Shown here: positions 25,332 to 38,218 of the stretch, one piece after another
Numbering within the stretch: the first letter of the stretch is position 1
Layout: each line of letters starts with the position of its first letter
Origin: Jackrogersella multiformis
Taxonomy: Eukaryota; Ascomycota; Sordariomycetes; Xylariales; Hypoxylaceae
Reading direction: 5' to 3'
Length of the DNA: 64,000 nucleotides
Assembly: GCA_902806575.1 (NCBI GenBank)
Contig: CADCXD010000001.1
Span: 2,790,001-2,854,000, forward strand
Made by a program: the position numbers and the translations under genes
The notes under the pieces: model-generated
What the model saw: the letters and a program-made list of their open reading frames with translations, nothing else
Told to the model about the DNA's origin: nothing
Database searches by the model: none

Positions 25332-26047
25332 AGGATCACGCATTAGTTAGGAGGGTGGACTACCTAGCTTCCAAACAAATCCATGGTTTGAGACGTCTAC
25401 AACTCCTTCCAGGTGGCAACAGATGGAGAGAAGCACTTGAACGAATCTGGAAGACCGTACCAGATGGCCGAGCAACTACACTAAATCCACCCTGTCTTCA
25501 CCAACTCTTTTCTCTTACTAGACTCTAATCCGACTATACTATGTTTTCCGGAGGTCATTAAGAAATCATCACAGTTCAACTATCGCTATACATATTTTGA
25601 GGGAGGGGGGAGAGACAATGGGGTAGAGAGTCTAATGCGTGGATCCCAGTCCTTATGACAAAAATCGCGACTCCTTTTTTCAGATACACCTAAAACATAT
25701 AGGTTAAGTCCAGAATAGAGCAGAATCAAACCTAACAGCAAATCATCATAGCTTCTCTCGCCTACCCAAGACCCCATCCAGTGTCTGACGATCAGAGTCT
25801 TTGTATTATGAATAAATAGTGTAGTGTTGATATTATACAAGAATCAGAGCTGGATAGGTATCCTAAAAACCACTTATACCGTACCATCCAACAAAAAATG
25901 AGCATGTGAGATAGCGCCATATATGATGCTCCCGCTACATGCTAGGGTCATCCTCGAACCTCTATATCTCTAACATAATACCCTACCTCCTATCTATTAT
26001 ACTCATCTATAGTTTTGCTCAATATACCAGTAACACGTATATCTCCC
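25332..26047. other. Intergenic gap, 3' of the ABC transporter
   Basis: No gene seen; probably includes the 3' UTR of the ABC transporter gene. Confidence 0.5.
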
Positions 26048-29000
26048 CTACCTATCGAGAGCTTGGCTCTGGCACTAGAAGGACGGAATGAGTCAGCAAC
26101 CGCAATCAAGCATCGAAATATACTTAGGTATCTAGAAAAGAAGGGGGGAGACTCACCATATGCCAATAAACGCCCTTCTTCTTGAGCAACTCGACATGCG
26201 AGCCCTTCTCCAACACCTTGCCCTCGCCCAGCACGAAAATAACGTCGGCGTTCTGCACCGTGGCGAGGCGGTGCGCAACAACCACCATGGTACGCCCCGC
26301 GGCGGCGTGCTCGAACGCCCTCTGGACGAGCTTCTCGCTCTCGGAGTCGAGGCTGCTGGTGGCCTCGTCGAGCAGCAGGACGTCGGGCTTGCGGATGAGG
26401 GCGCGCGCGATGGCGACGCGCTGCTTCTGGCCCCCTGACAGCGACACGCCTCTGCTTCCGATCTCGGTGTTGTAGCCCTCTGGCAGCGAGACTATGAAGT
26501 CGTGGATGCTCGCGTTGCGGCACGCGGCGTACAGCTCCGCCTCGCTTATGGCCGCCGGGTCCATGCCCAGCAAGATGTTGTCCCGCAGCGAGCCCTGGAA
26601 CAGCGTGGGCTCCTGCGCCACGAGCGACAGGTGTCGGCGGTAATTGTATACGTTCACATCCGCGATATCGGTGCCGTTAGCCAGGATCTGGCCGCGCTGG
26701 ACGTCGTAGAAGCGCTCTAGAAGGGAGATGATGCTCGTCTTGCCACAGCCGGAGGCCCCGACTAACGCGGCGAACTGGCCCTTCTCGATTGTGATGTTAA
26801 TCCCCTTGAAGATCGAGACGTTTCTTGTGGGGTACTTGAAGTGCACATCCTTGAGCTCGATCTTGATACCGCCTCTTGTATCGGGAATCTTCGCATTATC
26901 AACACTCAGGTCCATGTTACGGGACTCGCGGATGCTCAGGATACGGTTGGCAGCTGCTGAAGCCTGTGCGGCGTTCGGTCCGAAGCTGAATCCTTGGCCC
27001 GCGGCCTCGGCTCCGTTAATCACTGATCGTAAACAGTAGTTAGCAAAAGCTCTTCACATCTATAAATAGTTGTAGGGATTAGCCCTTAAGCACTTACCGG
27101 CCATATAACTGACGAAGAAGTTCAAGCCGCTGTACTCTCGTGAAGCCAGCAGAGTTCCGCCGTACCACAAGATTAGAGCCTGGCAGCCCATACTGACGCT
27201 GTCCGACAAGGCAAATACAAGCGTTCTCCAAATTGCCTTTTTGTAAGCTGCTGCCAGATGATGAGTGAGCAAATCTTCGTAACGGGTGGAGATGGCGTCC
27301 TCGAGGGTGAGCGAGGAAACAGTGCGGAAGGCCGCGATGGCTTCGGCGGCAAACTTGGACGACTCGGCAAAGACCTCCGCGTACATCTTCTCGAACTCCA
27401 GTTCGTACTTGAAGCGAAAATACCCCGCTACAATTCCAATGGGCATTGTGACGCACGTAGCGACAAGAGCAAGCTTCCAGCCAAAGGCAAACGCTATAGC
27501 TAGGGAGCCGATAAGAGTGAAAAATCTACGTAGTTCATGTTAACACAACCGCAGATATCATAGCTAGGAAGAAAAAGAAAACACGCACGAATTATAAACC
27601 ATAGCCATATTTAAGCCAAGGAGTTCCTCTAATTGCTTCGGATCACCTCCCACTCGTGCTGTTAGGGAGCCTGTCGAATTCTGCTCTTCATCGAAAAATG
27701 AAGTTTTCTGATAGAGAATACCCTCAAAATATTGCTGTCGATATTTCGCAGAGATATACTGTATTCAGAGAATTAGTAAAGACGTCTAGCCAGCACAGCG
27801 AAAGGAAACCTACGAAAGCAAGGTTGCTCGCTACGAATCCGAGGGTGAAATAGGCGAGACCCGTACAGACGGCGAGTACAACCCACATCAAGGACCAGAA
27901 GTTAGCTTCTGATTTGAACTTGGGTACGTCGTCGACATAAGCGAATACAACAATTATCTTCCCAAAGAGATATGCTTGCATTGGGGTTGAGGCTAATATC
28001 ATTGATCAGTGTCTTACTTCCAAACTAACTCGGGTGTATGTTGAGAAACTTACCAGCAGTACACATGGCGGCCAGGATCGTAGTTACGTAGTACGGGAAG
28101 CGAGATCGCTGCTCGTACAGCAACCGTCCGAAGCTCCCAAAGAGGCCCTTCATCTTATACTGGGTCGCCCTAGACGTGTCTGCCCCGGCATCAGAAAACG
28201 CGGCACTCTTTTCGCGGGTAAGAATTGCAGCGATGTCCTCTTCCTCTGGCCCTTCTGAATCACTATCTTCGGTAGGCTCTCCTAACGAAAGCTGTTGTGC
28301 ATGGACGAGGCCGTAATAGGCTCCTTTCGCATCCTGGAGGAGTGAATCATGGGTTCCTTTCTCGACGACTTTACCTTTCTGCAAAACTACAATGGTATCT
28401 GCCTTCTTAATGGTGGAAAGTCGATGGGCGATAGTAATCGTCGTTCGGTTCTGCGACACCTTGTCAAGCGCTGCCTGGACAATACGCTCGCCTCGGACAT
28501 CAATCGCGGATGTAGCCTCATCGAGAATGAGAATCTTTGGTCTCTTAATGACCGCGCGAGCGATACAGATTCGTTGACGCTGGCCGCCAGAAAGCTTCGT
28601 GCCGCTCTCGCCAACGAGAGTGTTGTAGCCGTCCGGAAGTCTATCGATGAATTCATCTGCGAATGCTTCCCTACAAGCCTCTTTTACTAGTTGCTTTTTC
28701 CTCTCTTCGTCCTCATTTTCAAAATTTGAGCCTATCAGTCCGTACGCAACATTTTTGTAAATGGTGTCATTGAACAGGAAGGGCTCCTGCTGCACAAGGC
28801 CGATCTGAGACCGCCACCATTTCAAATTGATCTCGCCTAGTTCGTGGTTACAAGTAGATATTGACCCCTTCAACTCTACGGCAGGGCCGGTATCTTCGGT
28901 TTCGGCAGCAGGAGGATCGTCGTCCAAGTCATATTTGCTCTTTTTATTGCCCTTCTTCTTCTTCGCCTCCTGCTCCTTTTTCTTGTCCTTTTCGATAGCT

Positions 29001-30643
29001 TTTGCGATGATGTACTGATCATGTAGAGTGTACCATCGTTCTATTAGACCGACTATTGTGCTCTTGCCAGATCCTGATGGGCCAACAATAGCCGTAAGCT
29101 TCCCAGCCTCGATCTGAAGATTTAGTCGATCCAAAACTTTGACATGTGGTCGACTTGGGTATGCGAAATCCACGTCCTTGAATACAATATCGCTAGTTGC
29201 GGAAACGTCTGGTTCCGTAAGCTTTCCGTGGCTCGGTCGAGGGGCATCGATAACAGTGAAAAATTCGCAAGCAGCCACCGTGGCCTTGCCAATGGCGATG
29301 AGTGGCGTCGAGATCCGTTCGATTGATATAACCATCATCATAACCGACATGAGGACGATGATGATGGTGCCCACAGAGTCCAGTCGGCCCTCGATGAACA
29401 ATTTTGAACCATACCAAAATGCAAGACCGAAGGCGGCATTGAACGCGAAGAAAACGAGAGAAAATTGAGCGGCGAGAAAGGGTGTCGTTTTCTGGCCATG
29501 TCTCCTTGCTGACTCGGCCCAAACACCAAACCGTTTAGCAACTTGGGATTCGGCGCCACACGCAACCACCATACGAATAGCCGAGAAGGCTTCGTTGGCT
29601 ATCGAGGACGATTTCGTCTCGGCCTTGGTAACTCTGCTCGTGCCCCTGATATAGAACGGAAGTATGGTACCCACGGTAAGAAGAATGAAGAGGATGACTG
29701 AGCACGTAACTAGTGCTAGAGACCAACTGTAGATGAAAGCGATGATAGTAGCCGCGATGATCATCACTAGAAACTCGACAAAGGTACCAAGCTTTTCCGA
29801 GATACCCAATTGCAATGTGTTGGCCGTAGTTGTAATGGTCCCCGCGGCAGCACCAGGCGGCATTGAGTCAAGCACGTGGATCGTTTGTCCGAATAGAGAG
29901 CGAAGGTAGTGAAGTCTAATAGCTGCAGACATTCGAATCCCAATCAGGCGATACGCAAACTGTTATGATAAGTAGACATCCTAATATGGAAGCAGGATTG
30001 GTCACGATACCTTGTTGATGTAAGTCAGGACGAATCTCCCGATAAATAGATAGAATACATATAATCTTGAATAGAAAACATCAGCAACTCGTCTATAAGA
30101 TATATGATTATACTTACGCATTTTTATTTAGAGTGGCCCTGAACTCGGCCTCAGTTTGCGTGGGAACAGGGAGAAAGTAGCCATTAAAATTGCCGACCAA
30201 GGTTCCTATACAGCTAATGAGCATATATGAAGGCCTTTCACCGGCAAGGAGGAGCCTTACCGAATACAATATTCATCAATGGAAGTGTCTTAAATTTAGA
30301 CGAGTCGTTAATCTATCTGATCTTCTGAGAACTGAGCAATGGGATTTAGACGCACGACACCCGATCCCGCAGCCGCCAGGACAGCAGCAACCATGAGGAC
30401 AAAATCCCAGAACGTGGCATATCTGAAGACTCTCTATCTCGGCGTCAGCGATATTCATATTCAAACATATCCAGTATATTTCCTGAAAGAACTAACAAGA
30501 TAGTCTCCGAAGGCGGCTTCCCTCTCCGGACGGAGCTTGGCGTCGCGCCGAGCCTTCTCTTCTTCTGTTGTCGCATTGGTGGTGTGACGATCGGCGCCGG
30601 TGGGGTTAAATGCCCCTTTCGGCTCTATCGATTCTGACCCCAT
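26048..30643 (-). CDS. ABCB (MDR-type) full ABC transporter
   Basis: Eleven exons give about 1332 residues with order TMD1-NBD1-TMD2-NBD2: 30643-30497, 30433-30356, 30288-30261, 30205-30118, 30092-30011, 29959-28054, 27992-27814, 27758-27589, 27525-27098, 27022-26157 and 26074-26048. The last exon encodes CQSQALDR, the usual ending of this subfamily. NBD1 has Walker A GPSGSGKST (about 434), signature LSGGQ (about 597) and Walker B ILILDEAT (about 617). NBD2 has GASGCGKTS (about 1125), LSGGQ and LLLDEAT. Between Walker A and the Q-loop of NBD1 lies a Lys-rich, then acidic insert, making this spacing about 91 residues against about 42 in human P-glycoprotein. It is probably a plasma-membrane or vacuolar exporter of hydrophobic compounds; the substrate is unknown. 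The exon 1-2 junction (GTTAGT donor) is inferred from family alignment. Confidence 0.93.
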
Positions 30644-31682
30644 AACGAACTGCCTTCCATGTAGCGATGAAGATAGCTACCAACGATGTTTCTCGATTAA
30701 AAAAAAAGAGAGAGAAAAACTTGTAGAAAATTCCAAGGAAACCCGGCAGCCTGGACAAAGAGTGCCAAGTACCCAATCGCTAACGAAGACAGCCGAGATA
30801 GAACGGGAAACTATATTAACGTTAACTTTATACCAAGGTATAGTAACAGTTTCACCTGCTTAGGCGGCGTATATAAGAATCGAAACAGAAAAGTCAGAAT
30901 GTCACGTCAAGGCTGTGTCAAGTCATCGGCCGAGATAGCCACGGATTGGGAAATAGTCGAAGCATGACGAATTGAAAGAACATGTTCAATTTGTGGTGCA
31001 CATGTGGTAGTATATCAGGACAATTACCCCAGCTCTACCTAGTCAGCCCAGTCCAAGTCCAAGTCCAAGTGAGTCGTCAATTTTATACCCCCCTATTAAG
31101 ATGTGAGATCGAATGAGGCGAGATCTAGCCGATGCTGCTGCCTAGGCCAATCATCGTCCATGCGTATAAAATTTCTCGAATACGACGGAATCGGCATGAT
31201 TAAAAGGGTCCGAGATCCATGATTAGGGGTGATTAGGTACCTACACTAGTGTAGATTCGAAGACTTTTAAACCCTGCATTAATTCCGGGCGAGGGTTCAT
31301 CCGTTTATACTTGACATAATGCCTGGTAGTAACTTCCTAGTTATGCAAACTTCTCATACTTATGCAAATAAGTGTGGAGCAATCCGGATACTGCATTGCC
31401 TTACCTGCCTGCTGCTTACCTAACTGCCTAACAGTAACTTTCTTACCCTTCCCTTCTTTTCATAACTTCGAAGTCTTGGCGATCGAACATCCACCAATAC
31501 CAACAGGTAAATAGTAAGCTACAGGCGCAACCATTCTGAAGCCTTACACCACCTTTTAACACCACCATTTAGTTCCAGGTTTGCACCGACGGATTCTCAT
31601 CGATAACCTTGTTTGACAGTGTAGCCACACCAAACTATACCGTGTCATCCTTTGCTGCAGAATCTCACAGCTAGGAAGGTAA

Positions 31683-31717
<35 letters not shown>

Positions 31718-32684
31718 TTACGACAAGTGATTTGCGATGAGTGCTAAGTGACTCACACCAACGAGCATATAGACATAATCGGAATTGCTCACCTGGCAGC
31801 GTATACTTTTCGAAGCGTTGACACATCGGCCGTATCTCCAAAAGTGCCGGTGCATGCATACGTCCCTATACGCCGTATCCAAGGCTGCTAATCTTGTATG
31901 TTACCCTCCAGCTGCATCTACATTTCCATCTCCATCTCCATCTTTAAAATAGATTTGCAATTTTCATAACTACGGTATGTTTTACTGCAAAGTCATACCG
32001 CGTGGCAATACTCGTGAGCAAAGTGAAACGTGAAAGGAAACTACCTAGGTATGAGATAAAACTATCGACGACGCGTGGAGAATAAGCGCCAAGCGAAGAT
32101 GTGTTGTATGACTACCTACTATGTATGCCATCTTAAACTTCAGCTAGGGATCTACGATCATCGTCTACATTCTACCACGAAACCGGCAACTCTTCGCGAT
32201 TACACACCCACCCACCCTATCCCATTCTATTGGATATCGATGCGAATGCGACCGACATATACATTACCTAGGCATCCATTATCAGATAAAGCCAGAGCCT
32301 CGTCTCATTCATCGGCATAGGACTCCCTCATCATGCATATCCATCACGGCTCGACGCTTATTCAATCCGAAAAGAATATCATTGGTTTTTGTATCATGAT
32401 ATAGGGAGCAAGCAGAGCTCACAAGTATTCCGGCGCCCCTATCCGTGGAATCCAGCAACGAACACTATAAAAAAAAGCAGACCTTATTTTCGTTCCGTAT
32501 GCCGAGCTTAGCATTCTGGCGTGCCCCTCGCCGGTAGTCTAAATAAGATCACACATGTCGACGGATATCGTCGGTGCAACACCATCATCAACTAGTAATG
32601 GAGGGAATCAGTAGTTACCCTATTGGAAATCTACCAAGGCTGCCTGATATCTATCGCTGAAACACTATGCTTGTTGATATCTAC
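30644..32684. other. Intergenic region between the ABC transporter and G6PD genes
   Basis: It includes direct GTCCAA repeats near 31052-31070, the ACT microsatellite and CCATCT repeats near 31923-31942. No gene is supported. Confidence 0.5.
31684..31716. repeat. (ACT)n microsatellite, about 11 units
   Basis: Perfect trinucleotide tandem read directly. Confidence 0.9.
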
Positions 32685-34645
32685 TTACAACTTGTTAGGG
32701 GGCGCGGCCGATGTCATCGGCCACTGGTAACCCGTCGCGTCGCTAAACTTGTACCCGTACGATGACGTGAAGTCATCCAAGACTGCTGGTCCTCGAGAGC
32801 CTATGAAGTAAGTCAGCGCATGTTTGATGATCTGGGGTGAATCTCGCATCTTTTGCTCACCATAGGGGTACTCCATTGGGATGATCTCCTTGTTATCATC
32901 AAGGTAGTGTAACAGCGGCGTGAAGATCCTCCAGCTTGCATCAAGTTCGTCGTCTCTAACAAAGTTGGAATGGTCGCCCTTAAGTGCATCCAGGATCAGC
33001 GATTCGTACGCCTCAGGAATCTTGAGGTCGGAGAATCGTCGTCTATAAGTCAAATCGAGTTCCGTCACGACCGTCTGCATGCTTAAACCAGGCAGCTTGG
33101 AGTTCATCTTGATGTAAACACTCTCGTTGGGTTGGATACGCATGACAAGTTCATTCCGAGGAATGTCCTTAAAGATGCCACTAGTAACATCCTTGAACTG
33201 GATTCGAATTTCGGTCTTTTGCTCGTTTAAAGCCTTGCCGGCCTTCATGATGAATGGAACACCATCCCATCTCTCGTTCTTGATATAAGCAACTAGAGCG
33301 CAAAAAGTTGGGCAACGCGACTCCTTAGGAACGGTGTCATCCTCCTTGTAAGAAGGCTTGCTGCCATCAAGCGATTTTCCATACTGGCCAATAATAACAT
33401 TCTTGGGCTCGATAGCTGGGATGCCTCGAAGTACGCGAACCTTCTCATCACGAATGTCTTCCGACGAGAAAGAGATAGGACGCTCCATAGCTAATAGCGT
33501 CAAGACCTGTAGCAGATGGTTTTGCATGACGTCTCGGATAATACCAAACTCGTCAAAGTATCCGCCACGACCCTCGGTACCAAACGGCTCCTTGAAAGTG
33601 ATCTGAACGTTGTCTATGTGGTGTCGGTTCCAGGTGGCGCCGAAGAACTCGTTACCAAACCGAAGAATAAGAATGTTTTTCACCATCTCCTTTCCGAGGT
33701 AGTGGTCGATACGGAAGAGCTCATCCTCCTTCCAGTCGGGCTCCAGAGACTTTTGTAACTCGCGCGAGCTAGCAAGGTCCTTTCCGAAAGGCTTCTCAAC
33801 CTAGTTGCGCAGAAGAAGAAAAGAATTAACATGATATCATTCCAACCATGAACCAGAAACTGAGAGAATATCCTTACAATAACTCGTGCTATGCCTTTGG
33901 TGGGATAGCAACATCTCTTTAGGTGCTGAGAGACGATTGTGAAGACGCTAGGCGGAAGTGCCATGTAGAATAGACGATGTGTTTCTTTTCGGCCGCCCTC
34001 GAGCTTCTCGAGATGCGCATTGAGATTCAAGAACGACTCGTCCTGGTCGTATTGGCCAGACACGTAGCTGCAGTGCGCACAGAACTCCGCTAGCTGTTTC
34101 TCCATATCCTTGGTAGGAGTCTTGATGTACGACTTGACTCGCTTGAGATACTCCTCGTGGTCCATCTTTGTTCGCGCATATCCGACGATCTTGACATCCT
34201 TTGGTAGGAATTGATTGCGGTACTTTCGGGCGTGTTAGTCGTCGATCTGCTAAGCCCAGGACGTTAGATCTGGGTAAATGTATACTCACAAGGCCAAAAA
34301 GTGCAGGAAACTGTAAGATGCTTGTTAGCTATGAACCTTGGGGATGACAAGATAGGTTTTTATGTCACATACTGTCTTCTTTTTTGCAAGATCGCCCGAA
34401 GCGCCGAGGACCACGATAACCGTGTTTTCCTTGAGCTCTATAGAACTATTAGACGCATGTTAGTATTACGTATATGCGGAATAGTCGTTTCCCGTAAGCA
34501 ATTCTCGAGTCTCTTGCACATTTAGGCAGGAAACGGAGTTGCGCGCAATAGAAGCTTCAAAATCATGATCTTGAAGCTGTATATGACGATGGAATAGCGG
34601 GGCAGGACGCGGGGTATTAAGAGCTCACCTTGCTGCGGAATCCAT
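32685..34645 (-). CDS. zwf1: Glucose-6-phosphate 1-dehydrogenase
   Basis: This enzyme oxidises glucose-6-phosphate to 6-phosphogluconolactone with NADP+, the first and NADPH-yielding step of the pentose phosphate pathway. Five exons, 34645-34629, 34445-34373, 34310-34290, 34222-33878 and 33800-32685, give 523 residues, close to the family norm. Visible motifs are the dinucleotide-binding GASGDLAKKK (about 20-29), EKPFGKDL (about 154) and the catalytic RIDHYLGKE (182-190), with a conserved C-terminal half. Exon 1 is only 17 nt and exon 3 only 21 nt; small 5' exons are typical of fungal G6PD genes. The protein ends in NKL, resembling a weak peroxisomal signal, and a GTAAGT overlaps the stop codon. 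Function is very secure; the first intron boundaries were chosen for frame. Confidence 0.96.
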
Positions 34646-37421
34646 TGTGTGAGGTTCGTCGATAAGTATGGAAATTGTTCTGAGAGAGGAATAAAGGGAA
34701 TAATTAAATGGTAAAATGGGAAGAGAAACTTGGGGGGATATCGTGATATGAAGAAAAGGGATTTGAGTGAAGGTGAAAACGACCAGGACGATGGAAGAAG
34801 TTTGGGGGTTGATCGGGACAGGCGGAGTGAAATTGACCCCTGGTACGTAAGGTCGCTGTAGTTAGCGCTTTTAAGACCGATCTCAGATGCTTTAGTACCT
34901 AAGTACACGATCCTGAGTGGCTGAGGTGGGTAAGACCTAGCTCCAGTTAGGTAACTTTAAGGATTGTAATCGGAGTTAATAAGCTTTCAAGCTTATTTCT
35001 ACAGTCTGATTTATAATTTATAACACACGGCAACACGAGCAGTAATACACAACAGCCCCGGAGTACTATCTAAACTCTTTTTGGATACCTACCTAGGTTA
35101 CCTACAACAGGTAACCTTAATAATACCTACCTGTATATTAGATCAAAACACACTCATGAGAGAACTAGAAAGAACAAGCCATTAAGTATAATATCCGTCG
35201 GTCAATGACAACTAGGTTACTCCATTCGTTATTACCACTCTCGTAATCATGTCTGAAGCCACCTACCTAGGTACCTAGATATGTGACAACATAAAAGCCA
35301 AAAGCAAATACACGCATGGATCCAATAGCTTCGAGAAGGAGGCACCACCACTGACGTACCCATGTAATGTGATCGTAAAGCCTCGGCAACTCTTGAGACC
35401 AATAAATATTTAAGATGAAAAAGGAAATGCCTAATAAGGTATTTCAAACTGACCGTAGCAATAACAAACTACCTAGGTACCCATATATACCCACACTAGA
35501 TGAATAGGTATAGTATTCTATATTCCTAGTGGGGGGAGCTTACTCAGATCACCTGGGCACTCCCTTGCGGCGGCGGCTTGGGTCTCCTACCTTAACCTTG
35601 GAAGCTATCTAAGCAACTGCGTAGACTACGTAGACTGCAGGTGCGTTAGAAGCTTGCCTTTATTGGCGACAGGAGATGCAATTCATTGGCGGAGACATAA
35701 GTCAACGTTGCGCCGACCGCGGGGTAATTTATCAGATTTACATAGTGAAGGGACCAACCGAGCTCGGGCGCGCGATCGCTGCTTCTTCTCAGAACCGGTG
35801 CCTGGTAAAGATGATCTTGGCAGGAGTTCCTACCTAAGTAGGTAGGTAGGTAAATAGGTTGATTGATCCTCCTTCTTGTCCTTTACCAACCCAACGGTAG
35901 ATATTTTACCATGGTTAGCTCACCTCCTAGGTACCTAGGTAGGTATTCTTCAAAACATACATTGCCCCTCTTTTCCTTTGTTTCCTCCAAGTTCTTAACT
36001 CCACGATGGCCAAAAGGGTACAACTAGGGTATGGGGAGGTGAAATCATTACCTGGTAGTAATAGTAATGGTTACAATAAGATAGTTGTAGAGCGAGTTTC
36101 TTGCAGCGACCACACCCACACCCACTTAAAATGTTTGAGGGATTATTGATAGTAGTAATGAGACAGGAAAAAACAAGAACGCCCTAATGCCGCTCTGTAA
36201 CACAGCAGCCGCGGCACAAGTTTTTTATATTGTCTTTGCCAATGCCTTACCTCTCGGGATTTGGGATGTATGCCGATATTTGTAAAAGAAAGCTCAGGGA
36301 CGGTAATGTATATGCCTAACCTATCCTGAGGCTCCTAACTAGTTACTAGGTAAACCCTATATGAAAATTGAGAGCCGCCGGATATTAGGTAGGTACCTAG
36401 GAGGCAGGCAAATATTAAAATGGGCAACTAGCTATGCAGAAGTGCCATGCTGTATCTGCATACCAGCCATAGGTATCTCCGTCGTTTCATATGGGGGTTT
36501 CTAGAAAAAAACAAGCAAGGAATGCGTCCTTACATACGACCTCAGCCAGTCTATTCGTCGACATTCCTAGACACCTACCTACAGATTGTATGTAGGAGTA
36601 AGCTCGCAGGATTGATGTGGGGATGGCAAAGCGCCTCAAGGGATCGATTTATATCCGATTCAGACCTACATACATTAAATGATCGGTCACTCCGCTCTGT
36701 ATAAATGGTCTTTATGCGAAGCTATGAAGCCATTGATTAGCCTTCGCTTTATTTTTTATTCTGGAAGGGATATTATGTCGAATAGATGAAATGATCAAAC
36801 GTCAGAGTAATATATGCAATTCACTATTCGACTGATAACTAGGTAGGTAAGGTAGATAAGGCTTTGCTTAGTCGTATTTCTAGTGAAGCCGAGAATATAG
36901 CAGCTGTGATGCTAACCTTGGAAATATGATAATAGGTAGGTAATAATGCACGGCAAAGATCGTTGAAGAGATCTACTAGCCAGTGGCCCAGTATTAGTAC
37001 TATGCAGCTATGTAATTCATTAGGTAATCAGCACACACGCCCTTATCTTGTCGGATATCTTTAGACCATATGTGGGGTTACATGATTCTAACTCTATCAG
37101 CCCTAGACAGCTCTGACGATAAAGCCACCTGTGGCTAGTGGTTAGAATACTCGTCAGCCACCGCACTAAAAAAAGGCAAAATTTGTTTCTTCCTCTTTTT
37201 TTTTCTTGTGGTGCAACAGGGCTCGCTTAATACTTTCGCACCAATCCACTCTCTAACCAACCTTCATCAAAGCCGAACCCACTCTAGGATTTGGCCATCA
37301 CAACCATCCCATCGACGACAGAAATTCGCCCAGCGCACATAGGTCTTTTTCTACGAAATACTACTCCCGGATTCCAGTACCCCTTTGGATTTCTGAGAGT
37401 CGTGGAAAATTATCAGCCAAG
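34646..37421. other. Intergenic desert upstream of RPL33
   Basis: Many TACCTAGGTA-type words (for example 35927-35945) and no long credible frame. A tRNA-like fragment lies at 37128-37166, and a pyrimidine tract at 37185-37206 could belong to the RPL33 promoter. Confidence 0.5.
37128..37166 (+). other. tRNA-like fragment, not a complete tRNA
   Basis: The stretch contains TGGCTAGTGG and GGTTAGAAT, resembling the A box and D arm of a tRNA. No anticodon stem, B box (GGTTCGA) or acceptor stem follows. It is at most a decayed 5' tRNA half and may be chance. Confidence 0.2.
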
Positions 37422-38218
37422 ATGCCTTCAGAAGCAGGTCACAGATGTGAGTATCGCGATTTTCCTACACTACACTTTACACAACCTGGCGGGATCGCAG
37501 TCGCGATATGTATTTCGTTCGCGCCTCGCATCTCTCATCTCTCTTGCCCTATCCTCTATCCTACTTAGAAACAACTCACTTCCGTTTTATTGAACCTATG
37601 CTAACTGGCTTTCTTACAGTATACGTGAAGTAAGTAATTCATGAGCCATGAATCATTGACCGACTCCCCCACGAGAATGACCGAAGACCCATGATATCAC
37701 TATATTTTTCCCTCTGGGTCTACAACGGCAATTTTTTAATTACGCAATGGGGTCATGTTTGAAGTCGAGGACTAGGGCTGACTGGAATTTGAATTGTAGG
37801 GGTCGCCACCTGAGCTACCAACGCAGCCGACATACCACCCACCCGAAGACGAGCTTGATCAAGATCGAGGGCGTCGATGACACCAACGCCGCCAAGTACG
37901 TCTGAAGAATTACACTCTCAGTTTGATCCAAGTCTAACAGTTAAATAGCTTCTACCTTGGCAAGAAGGTCGCGTATGTCTACAAGGGTCAGAAGGAGATC
38001 CGAGGCACCAAGATCCGCGTGATCTGGGGCAAGGTCACCAGGCCTCACGGTATGTCCTGTTTCTACCAGTCCCTCTCCTCGCTCGTCGAATGGATATCAT
38101 ACTAACAATTATATCCGCAGGCAACTCCGGCGTCGTCCGAGCAAAGTTCGCCACCCCTCTTCCCTCCAAGTCTTTCGGCGCATCTGTTCGTATCATGCTC
38201 TACCCTTCGTCGATATAA
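37422..38218 (+). CDS. RPL33: 60S ribosomal protein eL33 (L35Ae family)
   Basis: This is a structural protein of the large ribosomal subunit, 109 residues, matching the family length. Five exons, 37422-37446, 37620-37629, 37800-37895, 37949-38049 and 38121-38218, keep phase. The second exon is only 10 nt and is bounded by CTAACT...TTACAG and GTAAGT signals; it completes LYVKG in MPSEAGHRLYVKG. Conserved stretches include FYLGKKVAYVYK, KVTRPHGNSGVVRAKF and the ending RIMLYPSSI. Intron-rich 5' ends are usual for ribosomal protein genes in filamentous fungi. None of these exons gives a long open frame alone, so the call rests on the spliced protein, which is unmistakable. Confidence 0.97.

Noticed and set aside
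24837..25343. Arg-rich minus-strand frames opposite the Lys/Ala-rich gene
   Set aside because: Arg/Ser-rich composition typical of antisense reading of GC-rich coding sequence.
30434..30478. Donor at GTTTGA for the first intron of the ABC transporter
   Set aside because: It gives the wrong phase into the conserved YATFWDF region. The GTTAGT donor at 30496 joins in frame.
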